Below, piece after piece: positions 46,301 through 61,300 of a stretch of 64,000 nt of DNA. The notes under the pieces are model-generated. The model saw only the letters and a program-made list of their open reading frames with translations. It searched no databases and was not told the DNA's origin. A program made the translations under genes and the position numbers. The number at the start of each line of letters is the position of its first letter. The stretch's first letter is position 1. Origin of the DNA: Nectonema munidae (taxonomy: Eukaryota > Nematomorpha > Nectonematoida > Nectonematidae); NCBI GenBank assembly GCA_030549495.1, contig JAUIRK010000649.1:372001-436000 (forward strand), written 5' to 3'.

Positions 46301-49300
46301 TTTTTAATTTTTACTGAATAAAAGATTAAATATAAATATTTTTTAAAAATTAGCTTCTGTAATGGCATACTTTTGACAGTTTTGTCAGAATTCAGAGTTC
46401 ATTCTGTGTACCCTATAACTAAAAGCACATATCCAATGCAGTTACGAGTGATGAAAGTATTTTTCCATTTTAGAGCTACAAAAAGGAACACCGCGTAGAG
46501 AAGGAGACATTCTTCGCGAAAAGATCAATAGGTATTTATTTCAATTCTCTTTGACTGCAAAAATGAGTGGCCATCTTATGATTTGAGTATAGTATAAAAA
46601 TATTTTAAAAGTCAATATAACGGCTACTAAAAATCTCTTGTGATCCTTTCTGTCCTTAGAATTTCCATAGTTGTAGTAATCTTTAATATTTTTTTGCTCT
46701 ATAGTAATAGAATAGTAAATTTACTATCTTAATTAGTAAATTAATTCATTATTATTTACCAAATAGTTAATAAACTAATTAAATAAACTATTTTTATTGA
46801 TGTTTAAACCTTTTAAAAATAGTAAAGAATATTTTCAAAATCTATTAAAATAATGCAGTCTTACCATATAAAATAAAAAACAAACAATGATTATGTGAAA
46901 TAAATTCAAAATTTATTAGAACGTAAATAAAAATTTTGATTGATTAAAAAAGCAACATGATTATCCTTAGTTTCTGTGTCTTCTAACTTTTAAACTATTT
47001 TTTGAAAAAAACCTAAACTTTTTTTTAATATTCAGGGATATTTAAAACTAGAATAATAAACAGAGCATAAACATTCCAAAAATAAATCATTTAAATTATC
47101 ACAACACAAAACTACATAATTTCATTAGAGATATATTAAGAGTAGTAAATTTCAATAGATATTTTTTTCAATGAAGAGATATTTTTCCATTGTGACTTTT
47201 ATAAAGTGTTTAAAAGCTTTTTAAGTTTTGTTTCCCCAATTCATTAACAATACCATAATTACGCTAAAAGAAAACTTCAAATCCGAAAAAATGTGTTTTA
47301 CAGAGTGTAGGGCTAGATGTGAAGATCAAAAGAAGAAGAAGAAGAAGAAGAAGAAGAAGAAGAAGAACTTTATTCAAAACATTAACAGGATCATAAATAA
47401 AAAGAAAATACATATTTTTGTATAGATCAAGGTTAGTAAAATTAGAGATAAAAATTTCATTGATGAGGTTGGCTTCCAAAGGTTTATATAAACCACTTTA
47501 AGAATGTCTAACACAATTAATAAAAAAAATATATAAAAAAAACATCAATAAAAATGAATCACAAAAATTTACAAGAAAAAGAGTCTTTCTTAGAGAAGAC
47601 AATTGTCTCTGGATAGGCCGAGATTACTTTCTCTTTGAAGAGTTTTTTGAATTTTTTAACTGATGAACAGCTTTCTCCAATTTTATGACGATAAACTTCA
47701 TAAAATACAGGCATCAAAAACAAGAGAGCTTCTTTCAATTAGGATTATGCCGTGTATATATACAATTAGCATAAAAAAGTTTGTTTCTTTGAAAATCCTA
47801 CGAATCCCAAATGTTACACGCCTACTTTGATCTATCAAACATAACCTAGCATATCATATGATTTTTATTCATTGAATACGTAGAGCAACGATGTCGAAAT
47901 TTTTCATCTGATTTCTGAAAGAAATTCCGACAAAAATTCAAGAATAATATGGTCAGCCTCATAAATTGAAAACATCGTCATAGTGTAATATTTCAAAACA
48001 TCTCATTTTTGATTTGATTTTAGTGTTTTAAACTTAATTTTCAAAAAATCAAAAAGGTATAACTTTTATTCAATAAAATATCACATAAAAAATATTGATA
48101 TCAATGAAATATCACATAAAAAAAATTTCTCTTCCTCTATTTTCCTTTTTTTTCAAAATTGACAGAACTAAAAATTAATTTATAAAAACGATTTACACAA
48201 AAATTCATGAAGGCTGATTGGAAATCTAAAAAATGAAGTGAATATAGCGTAAGAAAAATCAAAGGGTTAAAAAATGAACCAAATGTCAATATATGATTGC
48301 TTTTTAATATCCAAAAAGAGATAGTAATTCGTCAAAAAAAGATTAAATTCAAAGACCATTTTAAAAAATGATAATAAAAATATATTGATCAAACTTTAAA
48401 ATGTTTATAATGTAATTATTGATAAAAATTGATATTTATATAATTTAAGAAAAAATCTCATTTTTCTTCGCGGGCCACAGAATATACTCCCGCGGGCCGG
48501 GTGTTGGACACACTGGACCTAGAATGAACTCGATATTCATAATGTATCAATAAAATCAAGAAGGAGGAATTAGAAGAAAAAGTATATGCTTGGTGGAATC
48601 ACTCGATTTTGCAAGATGAATACAATTTAATTCACATTTTTGACGCTTATTCTTTGATTATTATTTTAATCAATAACACAACGTAACATAACATATGTAG
48701 TTCATGTGGAAGATGTATTTTGTTAGTTTAAAATTTTAATACACGCAGAAAAAAACAAAGTTGTTGGATAAAATAAACATAGATATTTAAGGATTTTTTT
48801 AGCATTTTAGATTCAAACATCATCAGGCAGTTTCCATTCACTTTTTTTTAGTTAGAAAAATGTTTCAAAGGTTGGAAAATAGAAAATTTAATTTGCTTAT
48901 AGGATCGACATTTTTATGTTCTATCTTGCTGGTTTCTGTATAATATATCAAAGAAACATGGTGTATAATTCATTCACACTACTATGAAAATTAAACTTAT
49001 CTTCTCGGTGTGGAACGACCTCCTTTTCTTTGAATATGGCGTCCAGTACGTTAGGCTGTATAAGTATCAATGTCTGATTATTTCATTCAAATATCTTTAT
49101 AATAAACACAAAAAAGCCTCTCTATATTGAACAGTCTATACTCAATAAAATTGTAATAATGGGTAGACGCGCTCACGAATGCAGACTTTAAATTTTTTGT
49201 CTTTCAGAACAGAGGAGTTGTCATGTTTGTCGCGATGGAGTAAATGGAAATTTTGGAGATCGTGGATTGCATGGAAGACCAGGAGTGCTAGGCTTACAAG

Positions 49301-52300
49301 GAAGGACTGGAGAACCAGGAGCCATTGGATTGCGCGGAAGAAAAGGTTACAAGGGGTTGAAGGGAAAACAAGTTAATTATAGTTTTTCCTTTATAATTGA
49401 CAAATTTAAATTTTTCCTATCGACCAATTAAAATCCTCCCTTGTATCCATCACAATTATTATTGGCGCATGAACTAATGCGACAGATACGATGGGTGGCA
49501 AGTTAAAAATTGGGATGAAGTAATTTTAAAGGACATGTGTCAGGGGCGTATCCCCCAGAATGCTTTACCAGATAAGGGGTGGGTTAACATAAAAATAGGA
49601 AGATATTTTCTTTCATATAAACAAATATTTTTCTTGCTAACACTAACAGCGTAGCACTTTTCCCCAATTGGTGCTTCCGAAAAGCTTTAATCCAGAGAAT
49701 CTTGGAAGGATTTGAAAGAAAGTTCTTCAAAGACGCACCCATATGTTGATTCATTCTTAATTTAGATTCTGTGAGGCTAAACAATTATGACTTCGTTGTC
49801 ATATAGCAAAGGGTATTCTTTTATCGTGACCGTGATGTACTAAGCTCTCTCTTAAAGAAATTGACGCATTCTATATCTTGTTCCATATTATACAGTATTT
49901 TTTTGACTTGGATAAGAATTGCTCTATTCTTGGGCAAAGGACTTTTTTATTGATTTTGATTTAATACCCATAAAAGTTTTTTTGTATTCAGGCATTAATA
50001 CCCTAAAAATGTTATGCGTCTGACTTGTCAATGACCCAGCGTTAGAAAAAGGTGTTTGGGCCGTTTTAAATTCCAAAAATTTAGTTCTAAATTGTATACC
50101 CAGCTCTAATAGATAAGATAAGATAAGATTTATTTTAAAAATGAAAAGAAAAAGTTAAAATAAAATAGGGAAACTGAGACATATATAGCGAATATATATT
50201 GTGGAAAACAAAATTATATTAATAAATAATAATCTATGTATTTAACAGTTATTTTGGAATACGATATGAAAGCAAATGAGAAAATAAGCAAATGTGGAAT
50301 AAAAAAATATGTGTAAATCCAAAGGTTTATAGAAACCGCTGAAGGATACACACTGCAAAAAAGAAGTCAAAGAAAACGAGAAACTCTTATCATGGATCAG
50401 AGCAAATGAAACAGTTCATATCAGAACATGGAGGAAGTTGGGAATATTGAGAGGAAATGTAAGAGTTGAAAATCTTTTTGAATCTTTCAGTCGACGAGCC
50501 ACTTTCTCCCAACAAAAATCTGTATTTTTCATAAAAAACTATGACTTTATATCTCATTGACAAGTTTGAACAATGGAGTCTAAAATGAGGTTTAACGAGA
50601 TTAAGATGATTTCTCAAATTGTATTCTGCCTTTGTTGCATAAGTTATAAGATTTTCAAAATGCTTATGAGAGGAGTTGAGGTTGGATAATAAAAACATTC
50701 CAATTTTTTGATAATATATATCTTCTAATTTGAGGAGGTTGCATTCCATAAAAAGCTTATTAGTGTGAGAACATTTTTTTGATTTTGAGACGACTCTTAA
50801 GGCTTTCTTGTATAAGACTTCTAGGGGTTTCAAATTGCAGTGTCCAAAGTTAATTAAACTATAACAAAGATGAGGGAGAAAGAGTGTTTTAAGGAGAATT
50901 AACATAATATTTCTTGGAAAGAGTCTTTGTGTGTGCTTGAGGATTCCAACCACTTTACCAAGTTTCAAAGAAAGTGAGTCAACGTGTTGGTGAAAGGTCA
51001 ATTTTTTATCTATTATCAATCCAAGAAGATTAACTTTTGAAAAGACTTGCAGATTTTCCTTGTAAAACAATTTAGGATCAACGTGAGACTTTTTGGAAAT
51101 TATCATTGCTTTCGTTTTTGAATTATTTATTGAGAGATAGTTATCCAGGCACCAGTTCTTTACTTTGGAGAAGACATGATTAAAAAGAATACTATTATCA
51201 AAAGAGTAAGGGAAGAGAAGTGTGATATCATCAGCGTACATGAAGACATCAAAAAAAGGAATACATTCGAAAAAGTCATTCATGTAAATGGCAAAGAGCA
51301 TGGGCCCCAGTATCGATCCTTGAGGAACTCCTCTAAAGGTTTCACGAATAGTAGAATTAGCTTTTTTAAAGTTAACAAATTGTTTTCTACCAGACAAATA
51401 TGATGCAAGGAAATCTAAGGCATTACCAAGAAAACCATAACTCGAGAGTTTTTTTAGTAGAAGTCTGTGAGATACACTATCAAATGCCTTTGAAAGGTCA
51501 AGACAAATGACACCAACGTCACTTTTATTTTCAAGATAAGACACAACCTTATCAAGAAAACAGCTTTGGAGCAACTCTGTTGAAGATCCTCTACGAAAAC
51601 CAAATTGGAATCGTGACAACAATTTATTGTCTTCAAAAAAAGAAGAGACTTGAGAAAATATCAATCTTTCAAAAACTTTAGCGATGATCGGAACAATGGA
51701 AATGGGCCTGTAATTTGAAATATCATGAACACTGTCTTTTTTTGCAACTGGAACAACTCGATTCAGCTTTAATACAGAAGGAAAACATGAGCATTTCAAA
51801 CAAATATTGAAACAGTGAGCAAGAATATCAGAAATTTCAAAAGAAACCAGTCTCAAATGATGTATACTTAAGCCATAAGCATCTTTAGACTTGCTGTTCT
51901 TCATACTTTCTATTGCTTGCAACACATCTTTTGAATCGATCATTTTCAGACTGAAAGTCGGTTTATACCCAATTTTACTCTTTTCATAAACAGCTTTTGA
52001 ATCATCAATCGGAGACTGAATAAAAATCTTGTTCATTTCATTCGCGACAAAGTTCTCATCAACAACAGTTTTTCCATCTATTATGATACACGTTTCTAAA
52101 TTACTAGAAGGCTTTATTACACTCTTAATCTTAGTCCAAACTTCTTTTGAGGAGGTATTTTCTTCAAAAAACTTTTGGTAATGAATTTTCTTCAAGTAAA
52201 TTACTTTATTTTTGATAATTTGACGTATTCTCTTGAAGGAATCAAGGAGAAATATATTTTTTGGTGAAATTTTTATTTTTTTAAGTAGCTCATCTCGTTT

Positions 52301-55300
52301 TTTAATCAAGGTTAATACTTCACTTGACATCCAAGGTTTGTGCTTTACTTTGTATTTTTTTGCATTGGCGGATACTAGATCTTTATTCGAAGTAGAGACT
52401 AAGTGTGATAATGCATGTACAACATTTTTCATAGTATCTTCTGGTGAAGTAGTAGTGCTGAGAAAACTCCAATCATACCTCATGAACTTTTTAATATAGC
52501 AGTTTTCATCAAATATTAAGGGCTTTTTGTTGTGTACAGCTACACGTTGGATATTGAAGTTAAGAGACAACAAGATAGGAAAATGGTCAGAAATCAGGGA
52601 TTCAAATATGGCTGATTGAAATTCAAAGACTGACTGAGGAACGATGAAATTATCAATAATTGATCCAGAGGAGGGTCTTGTAGGAACATTGATGCAGAGT
52701 TTGTACCCATTTGAATTAATAATATTGATAAAATTTAGGCTAACATTTTTCTCAATAGATATATCAATATTGTAATCACCTACAAAGATATTCATTTCAA
52801 GGCCACTGTTCAATGATAAAGCCTCCTCCATATACTGGAAAAAGCAGTCAATATTCGAGGAAGAATTGTGAGGAACACGATAAATATTATGAATATTGAA
52901 AATTCTACCACCGGAGAGAAAAAAAGTTACAACAAAAACTTCAAAAGTATTATGCATGAGAAATTTTTTGCTAATTTTGTAAACTAGGTCATTCTTTATA
53001 AAGAAACCTAACCCACTATGATTGGAAAGACCACTAAAGTAATCTATATACATATAGCCAGAAATTTGATAATGTTTGAAATCACGATTCCAAACTTCTT
53101 GCAGACAAAAAACATCAATTTGATGTTTGAAACGACGCTCAAAATTAATCATAAAGTTTTCAAGTAATTCAAATTTACTGTTGAGACTCTGCACATTTAA
53201 GCTCAAAATGTGAAAACGATTATTATTGCTAGTTAAACCATTACATGGATTTTCGAAACAATGTACATTTTCACTTGAGTCAAGACTAAGTACTTGGGTA
53301 CTTCCAGGAAAAACACTATGTAAATAAGAAAACTTCAAGAAAGGAACAGGATTGAAATCAGAGAAGCAATCAAAATTATGTTTCATGATATGCAGTATTA
53401 ATTTTAACCCTAGCTATTTCTTTCTGTACATACGGACAGTTAAAACTAAGAGCAGAGTGATTAATATCTTTGGAACCACTATTTTTACAAATAACACATA
53501 CTAATTTACTAGATTCTTTGTTGTGACAAGAACTTCCGTTATGGCAACCCGAGCAGTATCTACAGACAGAAGACCTCTTGCATTGAGATGCCTTATGTCC
53601 CAAAAAACAGCAATTAGAGCATTGCTTATACATTACATAAGGAAAAAGTCTATAACAGCTTAAGTCTAAATACAAATTGAAATTATTCCGAGAAATAAGC
53701 TGATAAACTTTTGTAGAAACATCAAAAACAAGAAGTTTTCGATCGCCACTTCCAATCTTTCTAGAAAAAAGTAAATTAAAAATTTCACCCTCAATAACTA
53801 ACTTTTTAAGTTGTGGGTTTTTTAAAAGAATAGAATCGAGAGCTTTTTCATTGGGTATTTTACAAGATAAATTTAAACTAAGTTTGGGTAGAATTTTTTT
53901 CGAATGATTGACTTTAATATTCTCAGAAGACATCTTGTCAGACGCCTTTTGCATATTATCACGGCTATCAAATTTGAAACAATATTTGTACCTAAGAGTT
54001 TTTATCGAGCTGACCTGTATATTTTTTAAAATTTCGGAAGACTTTTCGACAACTTTATCAGAAACTCCAGTTTTTGATACATAAAAGCAATGACTCTCAC
54101 TATTTTTCACAGCATCTGCATAAGAAACATTTTTATTAGAAGAATTAATTTTAGAACTATTTCCAGTAAATAAGGATAATTTCTTCTCAATTCTTTCAAC
54201 TTTCTCAATAATTTTGTCTGTCTTAAAATCAATGCTCTTCCCTTTTGTACAATCAATCTTTTCAATTAAATTGTCCATTTTAGCCAAAAGATTTTCAGAT
54301 TTACTGAGAAAGAAATTTTTATTATTTTTTTTAATTTCAAGACATTCCTTGCAAACAAAATTCAAACCCAAAGGAGAATATTTATCAAATATTTTGTTAA
54401 AACCTTTGTGCAAACCTATACACAGATAACAAAACCAATTATCGCATACTATACATTGTAGCATATGCTCAGAAATATCATCAGCCTTATTATTTTCTGA
54501 AACATCTCTGCAGCAGGATCTACAAAGCCAACTAGCCATTAAGAATAAAATGCACACAAAGCAAAACTAATACCAAAATTCTAACAAAATTTCAGTAAGA
54601 TAAAGGTTAGAATTTAAAATTATAAAGTTTTTAAAATTATAATTTTAAAAATTATAAAATTATAAATTATAAAATTTTAAAATTATAAATTTATAAAATT
54701 ATAAATGTTAAAATTGAAAACTATAGGAATTATTCGAAATTGAAATTATTTGAATGATCTAAACAAAAAACTTCCTGCCATTTTAGAGTTAGATGAATCG
54801 AGAAGAAAAAAAAAAGAAAAAAAAAAGATAACCCAGCGTTAGAAAAAGGTGTTTGGGCCGTTTTAAATTCCAAAAATTTAGTTCTAAATTGTATACCCAG
54901 CTCTAATAGTTATACGCACACAATAACTGAACAGCTAATTAATTAACCAGGTTAAATTGAGTGGATTAATGTTATCAATGTTATCAAATAGAATTTCTTT
55001 ATCTGAAACATTTCAAATTTTCTTTTACTTAGTATGAAAGAAGTAAGTAAATTTTTTAAACAAAAAAATTAAATAAGATAAGTCGTATTTTTTGATAAAA
55101 TATTCGTCCAAATCTTTGGAATCGAGATGTAGCCAAAGCCTTGGAGAGTTTGGAGTCAAAACGTAGGCCCTATTAAAAACGAATATCGTGTTTATCAAAG
55201 TCTTAGTTTATTTCGGTATTTTCCCCCTTTTTGGTTTAAATTTATCATTTTTTAAAGGGGGATAGAGGAGTGCCTGGTGAGTCAGGATATCCTGGTTTCG

Positions 55301-58300
55301 ATGGGAAAAGAGGAGAATTTGGACGGCCTGGAAAACTTGGAAAACCTGGAAAAGATGGTGAACGCGGGTACAATAGTTCTTTGAAGGTAAGCTCCTTTTT
55401 ATTAAAATCGTTTTCAGTTCGGACGTGTAAATTTGCCGAAATTGTTGGAAAATAAAATAGCTTGCAATTTACATATGGAATAATATAGAATCAATCGTCG
55501 CATTCAACTAATCAATCCTTTCACGCCATATGTGACACCAGTGTGACATTAACTAAAAAAACCCACGCTTTTAAAGTTTAATCGGTAAGTGCTTTCTTGA
55601 TATTAAATAAGAACAGACTTTATTCATCAATGAATATCTATCAAAATATATCAAAGATTTAAAAAAATTAATAATAACTTTAAATATTGATTATTTTGAC
55701 GTCAAAACAGTTCGATTCTAAAGGTTTATCAAAACTATAAGAAGTAAGAAATCTAACAGATTTAAACAAATTAATTTTTCAACAAAACGAAGCAGTTATA
55801 AAATAATAATAATAATAATAGGTATTTTTATGTCAAATTAGTTCTGGAGTGAAACAATTAAAATTACTAACTACAAAAGATCTAGAAAGATCATTTTGAT
55901 AAATCTTCTTCTTAGAAAGAAGGACATATTCATTTGAGCGATAGCATATAAATCAGTAACTTTACTTTTTAATATATAGTAAAATGAAACATAATATAGT
56001 AAACCTTAAAAAGTTTCTCCAATATTAGAAGTGGTAAATCCTATTAGATTTATGTATAACTTTGTAAACAATGAAATATTTATTTTTACCAATTTTAATG
56101 CATTATTATACATCGTATTCATCTAAAAGGAACTAATTTTGGACAAAAAAATTTTAAATTTGACAAATGTATCATTTAGCAAAAATCCATAAAAAACTAA
56201 TTTTTAAAGTTTATATATTTTTTTTGAAATTTTAATTAAAAAAATATCTTTACAATATTTTATGTTAATTTTTTTTTGAAAATGATCAAAGAAGCCATTT
56301 TAAAATTTTAATGCAATAATTAAAAATAATATTGCGTAATATAGTTAAAACTATCAGCATGACTAAAATGATTAGCTGATTTGATATATACTAAAAGTTT
56401 TAAAAAAAAAGTAAAATTATAATTGGTTTAAAATTTTCATAGATAGTAATGAAAAATGATCACCTATCTGATAAACGATCAAAAATGTCTTTTGAATTAA
56501 TTACCTATACTTTTGATTATGTTGCTCGATCTCACTATTTCGGTTACCTCCCTGTCATATGTCCCTCAATCCTTCATCCCTCAAGTGGGGTGAGAGAATT
56601 TACTACAATTAACGGAAATTTTCTCAAACCTTTTCAAAATCTTTTTTTTGTAATAAATCAAAATTATGGCCATGTGTTTCAATGTTCAAACTTCTGAGAA
56701 TTAAAATTTTAAATTTTTATAAACAAACTAAAAATAATGCAAAACATTTCAATATTTTTAATATAAAAAAAATTATTTTGGATTCTAATTAATTCAAAAC
56801 ATTGAAATATTGGATACCACTATTTTTGAGTTATTTGAAAAAATAAGATTTTAACCCAGCAATGACACAAATAACAAATTTCAAATGCATATATCAATAG
56901 TTTCCTAAATATTACATAACTTTATTTCAAACTTAAAAACTTCTCAAAACTAAATTTTTTTAGTTAATATTGAAATTTAAAAAGCATACCTACGAAGTTA
57001 TGTTATCACAAATGTGTACATATCATTTATATCCAAAAAAATCAATATCTATATTGTTTATTATAAACTTGAAACATTTTTTAAGTATATAAGTTATTAT
57101 AAACATCAGCAATTATTGAAAGCAAGAGATAAGTTGAAACAAAATAAAAGAAATTATTTTTCTGGCGCTTTGAAAGAAAAGCGATAAAAGTTTGCATACG
57201 ATTTTGTGCACTTTGAAATGTTACCAAATTATTATTGATTCTTTCCACCGTGTCGAACATCGCTGCCAACTTCCTTGTAAAAGAAGGAATAAAACAAGAA
57301 TAGTGCTTTTGAGGTTTTGTACAAGATAAAAGTTGGCTACTTATGGCATAAAGTCCAAGTTGTAAGTATATTATTTTAATTTTGTCTTTTTTTTCAGTAA
57401 TTTTTTATACTTTTCCGCTTGTACTTATCACTGTCGGGTTAATTTTTTTTACCATATGTGCCTCATTATTTTTTAATGAAATTTTCTTTATGCCCATCAA
57501 ATAACATCCTTCTGCATTACCAATTATATATATACTTATTTATATATATTACTTTTCTCTCTCTTTTTTTTTGAATATTATTTAAATTACTAATCTTTAC
57601 GTATACTTTTATGATTTTCGTTGTTAACCTTTGATAATATAATTCGTCATTTAAACTTTATATTTATATACGGCTCTGACTTTTAATATGAGTTTAAATT
57701 GATATAACATTTTTTGTTTTGATATTTTAATGATTTAATCTTCAATAAAATCTTCTTCTTTTTCTTCTCCTTCTTCTTATCAGAGCCTGACATTGATACG
57801 TCAAAAACTGAATCACATTTATTTCGCCTTTATAAACGAGAAAAGAGTTTTTTCAGTCATAATGCATTCTAGGGATTTGAAGGGCAAAGAGGCCTGCCCG
57901 GACTCGCTGGTATTCCTGGCAAAATTGGAAGAGACGGGAAAGACGGCCAGAATGGAAGAAGAGGAAACATGGGATACCGTGGAACAGAAGGTCCAAGAGT
58001 AAGAAACATACGCTAATATTTATTTTATTTCTTTACACCGAGAAAGCGTTAAGTGGGATTGTCTTGCCATTGAGTCAACGTTATGCTTTAAAATCCTTTG
58101 ATTAGCAGTTTGTCGCTAATGGTCCAAGAAATGAAAATCGAAGTTTATAAAATTATTTTCCACTTGAAATCAAGAAGCTATTATATAATTTCTTTTTTTT
58201 ACCTCACATAAACTATGCCAAATTAATCGGGAAGGGGCACTCAAATATTTAATCAATTAACAAATTAGAGAAAAAGTATGAGTACTATAAATATATTTAA

Positions 58301-61300
58301 CATACTAATGATCTGTTCTATCATTCCAAGATTCTGAAAGTTAACGAATTATATAAGCATAATTTACCAAGGTTTCTATTCCAACTCTTCCATAGCATTT
58401 TGCCTGAAACTTCTGATAATAATGTAATAACTTTTCATTCTCTGAACTATAGTTATGAACTTCGTAACACATTCCTAACTAAAACAGAGTAAATTCTATC
58501 AAACAATCAAATGCAAGATATCGCATTTTTGCAACAGAAATAAACCCATCATGTCTATATGATACTTGAAGATAGATATAGGTGCATTCAAGAAGGAAAT
58601 AAAATTAAAGCCATAGGTGTGCAAGCTTATACCTCTCGGAATGTTCTTTTATAAATGGTTATCCAGATTCTATCAATCAAAATTAGTTTTATTTACTTCC
58701 CTTGTCATAAATTCACTACTATATTGAAGAAGACCAAACAGAAAATGAAAAAGATCTTGAAAGTCTGATCAACACAGCAGCAAAAATTATGAAAATTGAA
58801 AACAAAATGCACCAAAACGAGTACATTTTGCTGGATCAAGATATAGTATAGGTTTTTGACGAAACAAATTCTCGAAGGTGACAATAATGATAAAGAATTA
58901 CAAGAGCCGAATAGAGATAGTGATGATGATGAATTTCGAACGAACCAAAAATAAAAAAATTTTCAGAAGCGCTTTGTGTTGCCAGAAAGTTACAAGACTT
59001 TTGTTTGAAGGAAGGAATCACTGAAATCTTTCGTACTTTGGTAAAGTAGAAGATGAACTAGAAAAAAAAGCAAGCGAAGTGACTTTAAAACAAAAAAAAA
59101 TTATCTGATTTTTTTCAACCAAAAAACCGTTAGATTTTAAAATATTTAGTATTTTTGTTTTTAATAAAGCTCATAAACATTTTGCAAATACAGTAAAACC
59201 TTGATAATGGGGACACTCTTGAGACTGAAAAGATTTGTCCACATTAGCGAGGTGTCCTTATTATCAAGGTTTCCATATTTTTGACCAATTTAAAAGCAAA
59301 AATTACCATGTATTATATATATAAAACATGAGCTAAAATTTCTATTTCTTTGATTTCTTGAATTACAAGATTGATCCAAATTAAATTTTAGCTCATGTTT
59401 TATATATATAATACATGGTAATTTTTGCTTTTAAATTGGTCAAAAATATGGAAACCTTGATAATAAGGACACCTCCCTAATGTGGACAAATCTTTTCACT
59501 CTCAAGAGTGTCGTCCCCATTATCAAGGTTTTACTGTATTTGCAAAATGTTTATGAGAACTGATTCTAAGCCTTGATAATTTATAACGGTTTTGATTCTT
59601 TAAATCAAAACACACTTTTCCAACCTTTCAGGCATAACACGTTGAAGCTATCAAAAAAAATTTGTAGTCGTTAATTTTTCTAATTTAATAAATTGCAATA
59701 CAAAATGTGAATAACCAAAAATTAAAAAGTTATCATATATTTTATTGACTCAATTTTTTGCCAAAATTCTTGACAATTTTCTTATCTAAAGAATGATATT
59801 AAAACATGCTTTGATGCAAGAAGAGGTGAAATTTTTTTCCAAATAATACATCTCCTAAGAATTTTTGTTCAAATGCTTTCTCCAAATGTTAAGCTATTTA
59901 TATTTGAATAAACCAAAGCTCGTTTTCAAATTCTCTGCTTCAATTGAAAGTAAAAAAACTTCCAATCTTTTTCCCGTTTAGCAATAATGAATGAGTTGAG
60001 ATGAGCACATCAATCAAATTATAAAAAAACGAGCAAGATTCAAGGAACTCTTCTTTTCTCACCATGAAATCTTTGTCTTTAGTGTTAGTATAAAATCTAA
60101 TCATGTCTATTTGAAAAAAAAGAGACACTAAAATCATAAAAATAATCAAATTTAACAATGTAATATGAATAAGAATGATGAAAAAAGTGGTGATGTGAAA
60201 AAACATATGGTCATATTGAAATTTAAATTAAAATAATGTTTGTATGATGAATTATTGTATACCGTACGCCATTCTACACCAATTTTCTTATCATTTGAAA
60301 GTCAAAAGTTGAAAATTAACCGTTGAGGGATATGAAATTAAAAAATTTCTACAAAAAACTATGAATTATCAAAAACAGATTGACTGTCTTTTATCCCAAT
60401 AAAGTATGATTATTATGAGCCTTTTTTTGCTCTGACGATAAAAATATTTCAGATTAAAATGGCGCCGCCCATATTATAAGTGACAATAAGTATTTTTAGT
60501 CTACGTAAATGAAATGTTACATCATCTCTCTCATACACTCCTGTATGACAAGTGAATATATTGTAATTTTCTTTCATCATCATCTCCTATCCTATAATTT
60601 GATAGGGTGATCCTGGAATCGCAGGCAAACCCGCAGAAAAAGGAAAAGATGGAATACCTGGCAAACATGGAAGAAAGGGCAAAAAGGGTGAACGTGGGCA
60701 AAATGGATTGCATGGAGTAGAAGGAGCTAAGGTAGGGAGATTTTTACCATTTGTGTTTAATCTGATGTTGTTTGATCGAAGATTTAATAGAAAGTTCTCC
60801 CAACAGTATCATAAATATAATGCATATAATAAACGTATCATGAATGTTCAAGCCTTAAACATATAAAAAATTTGTTACCCTTTCAAGGAAGATGGGTGCT
60901 ATCCGATCACACAAAATAATTTTTCTGCTTTGAATTAAATGAAAGAGCAGACAAATATGTTTAAAAAATTGGCTTCAAAAGTTGCTATACCCGTTTAAAA
61001 ATAAAACTGAAAAACTAGAAATTAAAAACACAGAAAACACATTTAAAATCCAAACTGTATTGTTAGGATGTGTGCTTAGTTTTTCATCGCGATGTATTTT
61101 ATTTAAAATAAGTAAAATTACTTCTGAAGACTCTAAAAAGTTGATAGGCATGAAGTTAAAGATTTCTTTATATGATAATTACAGTGAACAAAGAACTCTA
61201 TCTTCGGGTAAACGCCTCAAGGAAAAAGTTTAAGATGAGTGGAAATGCGGATCTTACTCAAGAAGGAATTTTTGCATTTAGTGACAAAATGATTCTTTCT

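Larger units (their letters stand above)
50113..54830 (-). mobile_element. Full-length two-ORF LINE (CR1/L2-like) antisense in collagen intron 3
   Basis: The element spans ~4.7 kb between the two 79-bp duplicates. From its 5' end (54830) it has a T-rich start, a ~270 bp 5' region with an AATTATAAA-type low-complexity tract (54600-54720), ORF1 (393 codons), ORF2 (998 codons) overlapping by 11 nt, a short 3' UTR and a (TCTTA)n tail instead of poly(A). Both ORFs are open with catalytic residues present, so this copy is recent and may be competent. PHD-plus-CCHC ORF1, an EEP endonuclease and a microsatellite tail point to the CR1/L2/Jockey group; exact clade needs a phylogeny. Confidence 0.9.

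Noticed and set aside
47228-47479. Frames with poly-Lys or poly-Leu runs
   Set aside because: They are produced by the (GAA)n tail of a truncated LINE.
49179-49376. 65-codon Trp/Arg-rich plus frame over collagen exon 3
   Set aside because: It is the wrong frame of exon 3; the Gly-X-Y frame matches neighbouring exons in phase.
56449-56697. 82-codon plus frame in collagen intron 4
   Set aside because: No domain, no convincing splice sites and no compositional shift; likely chance.
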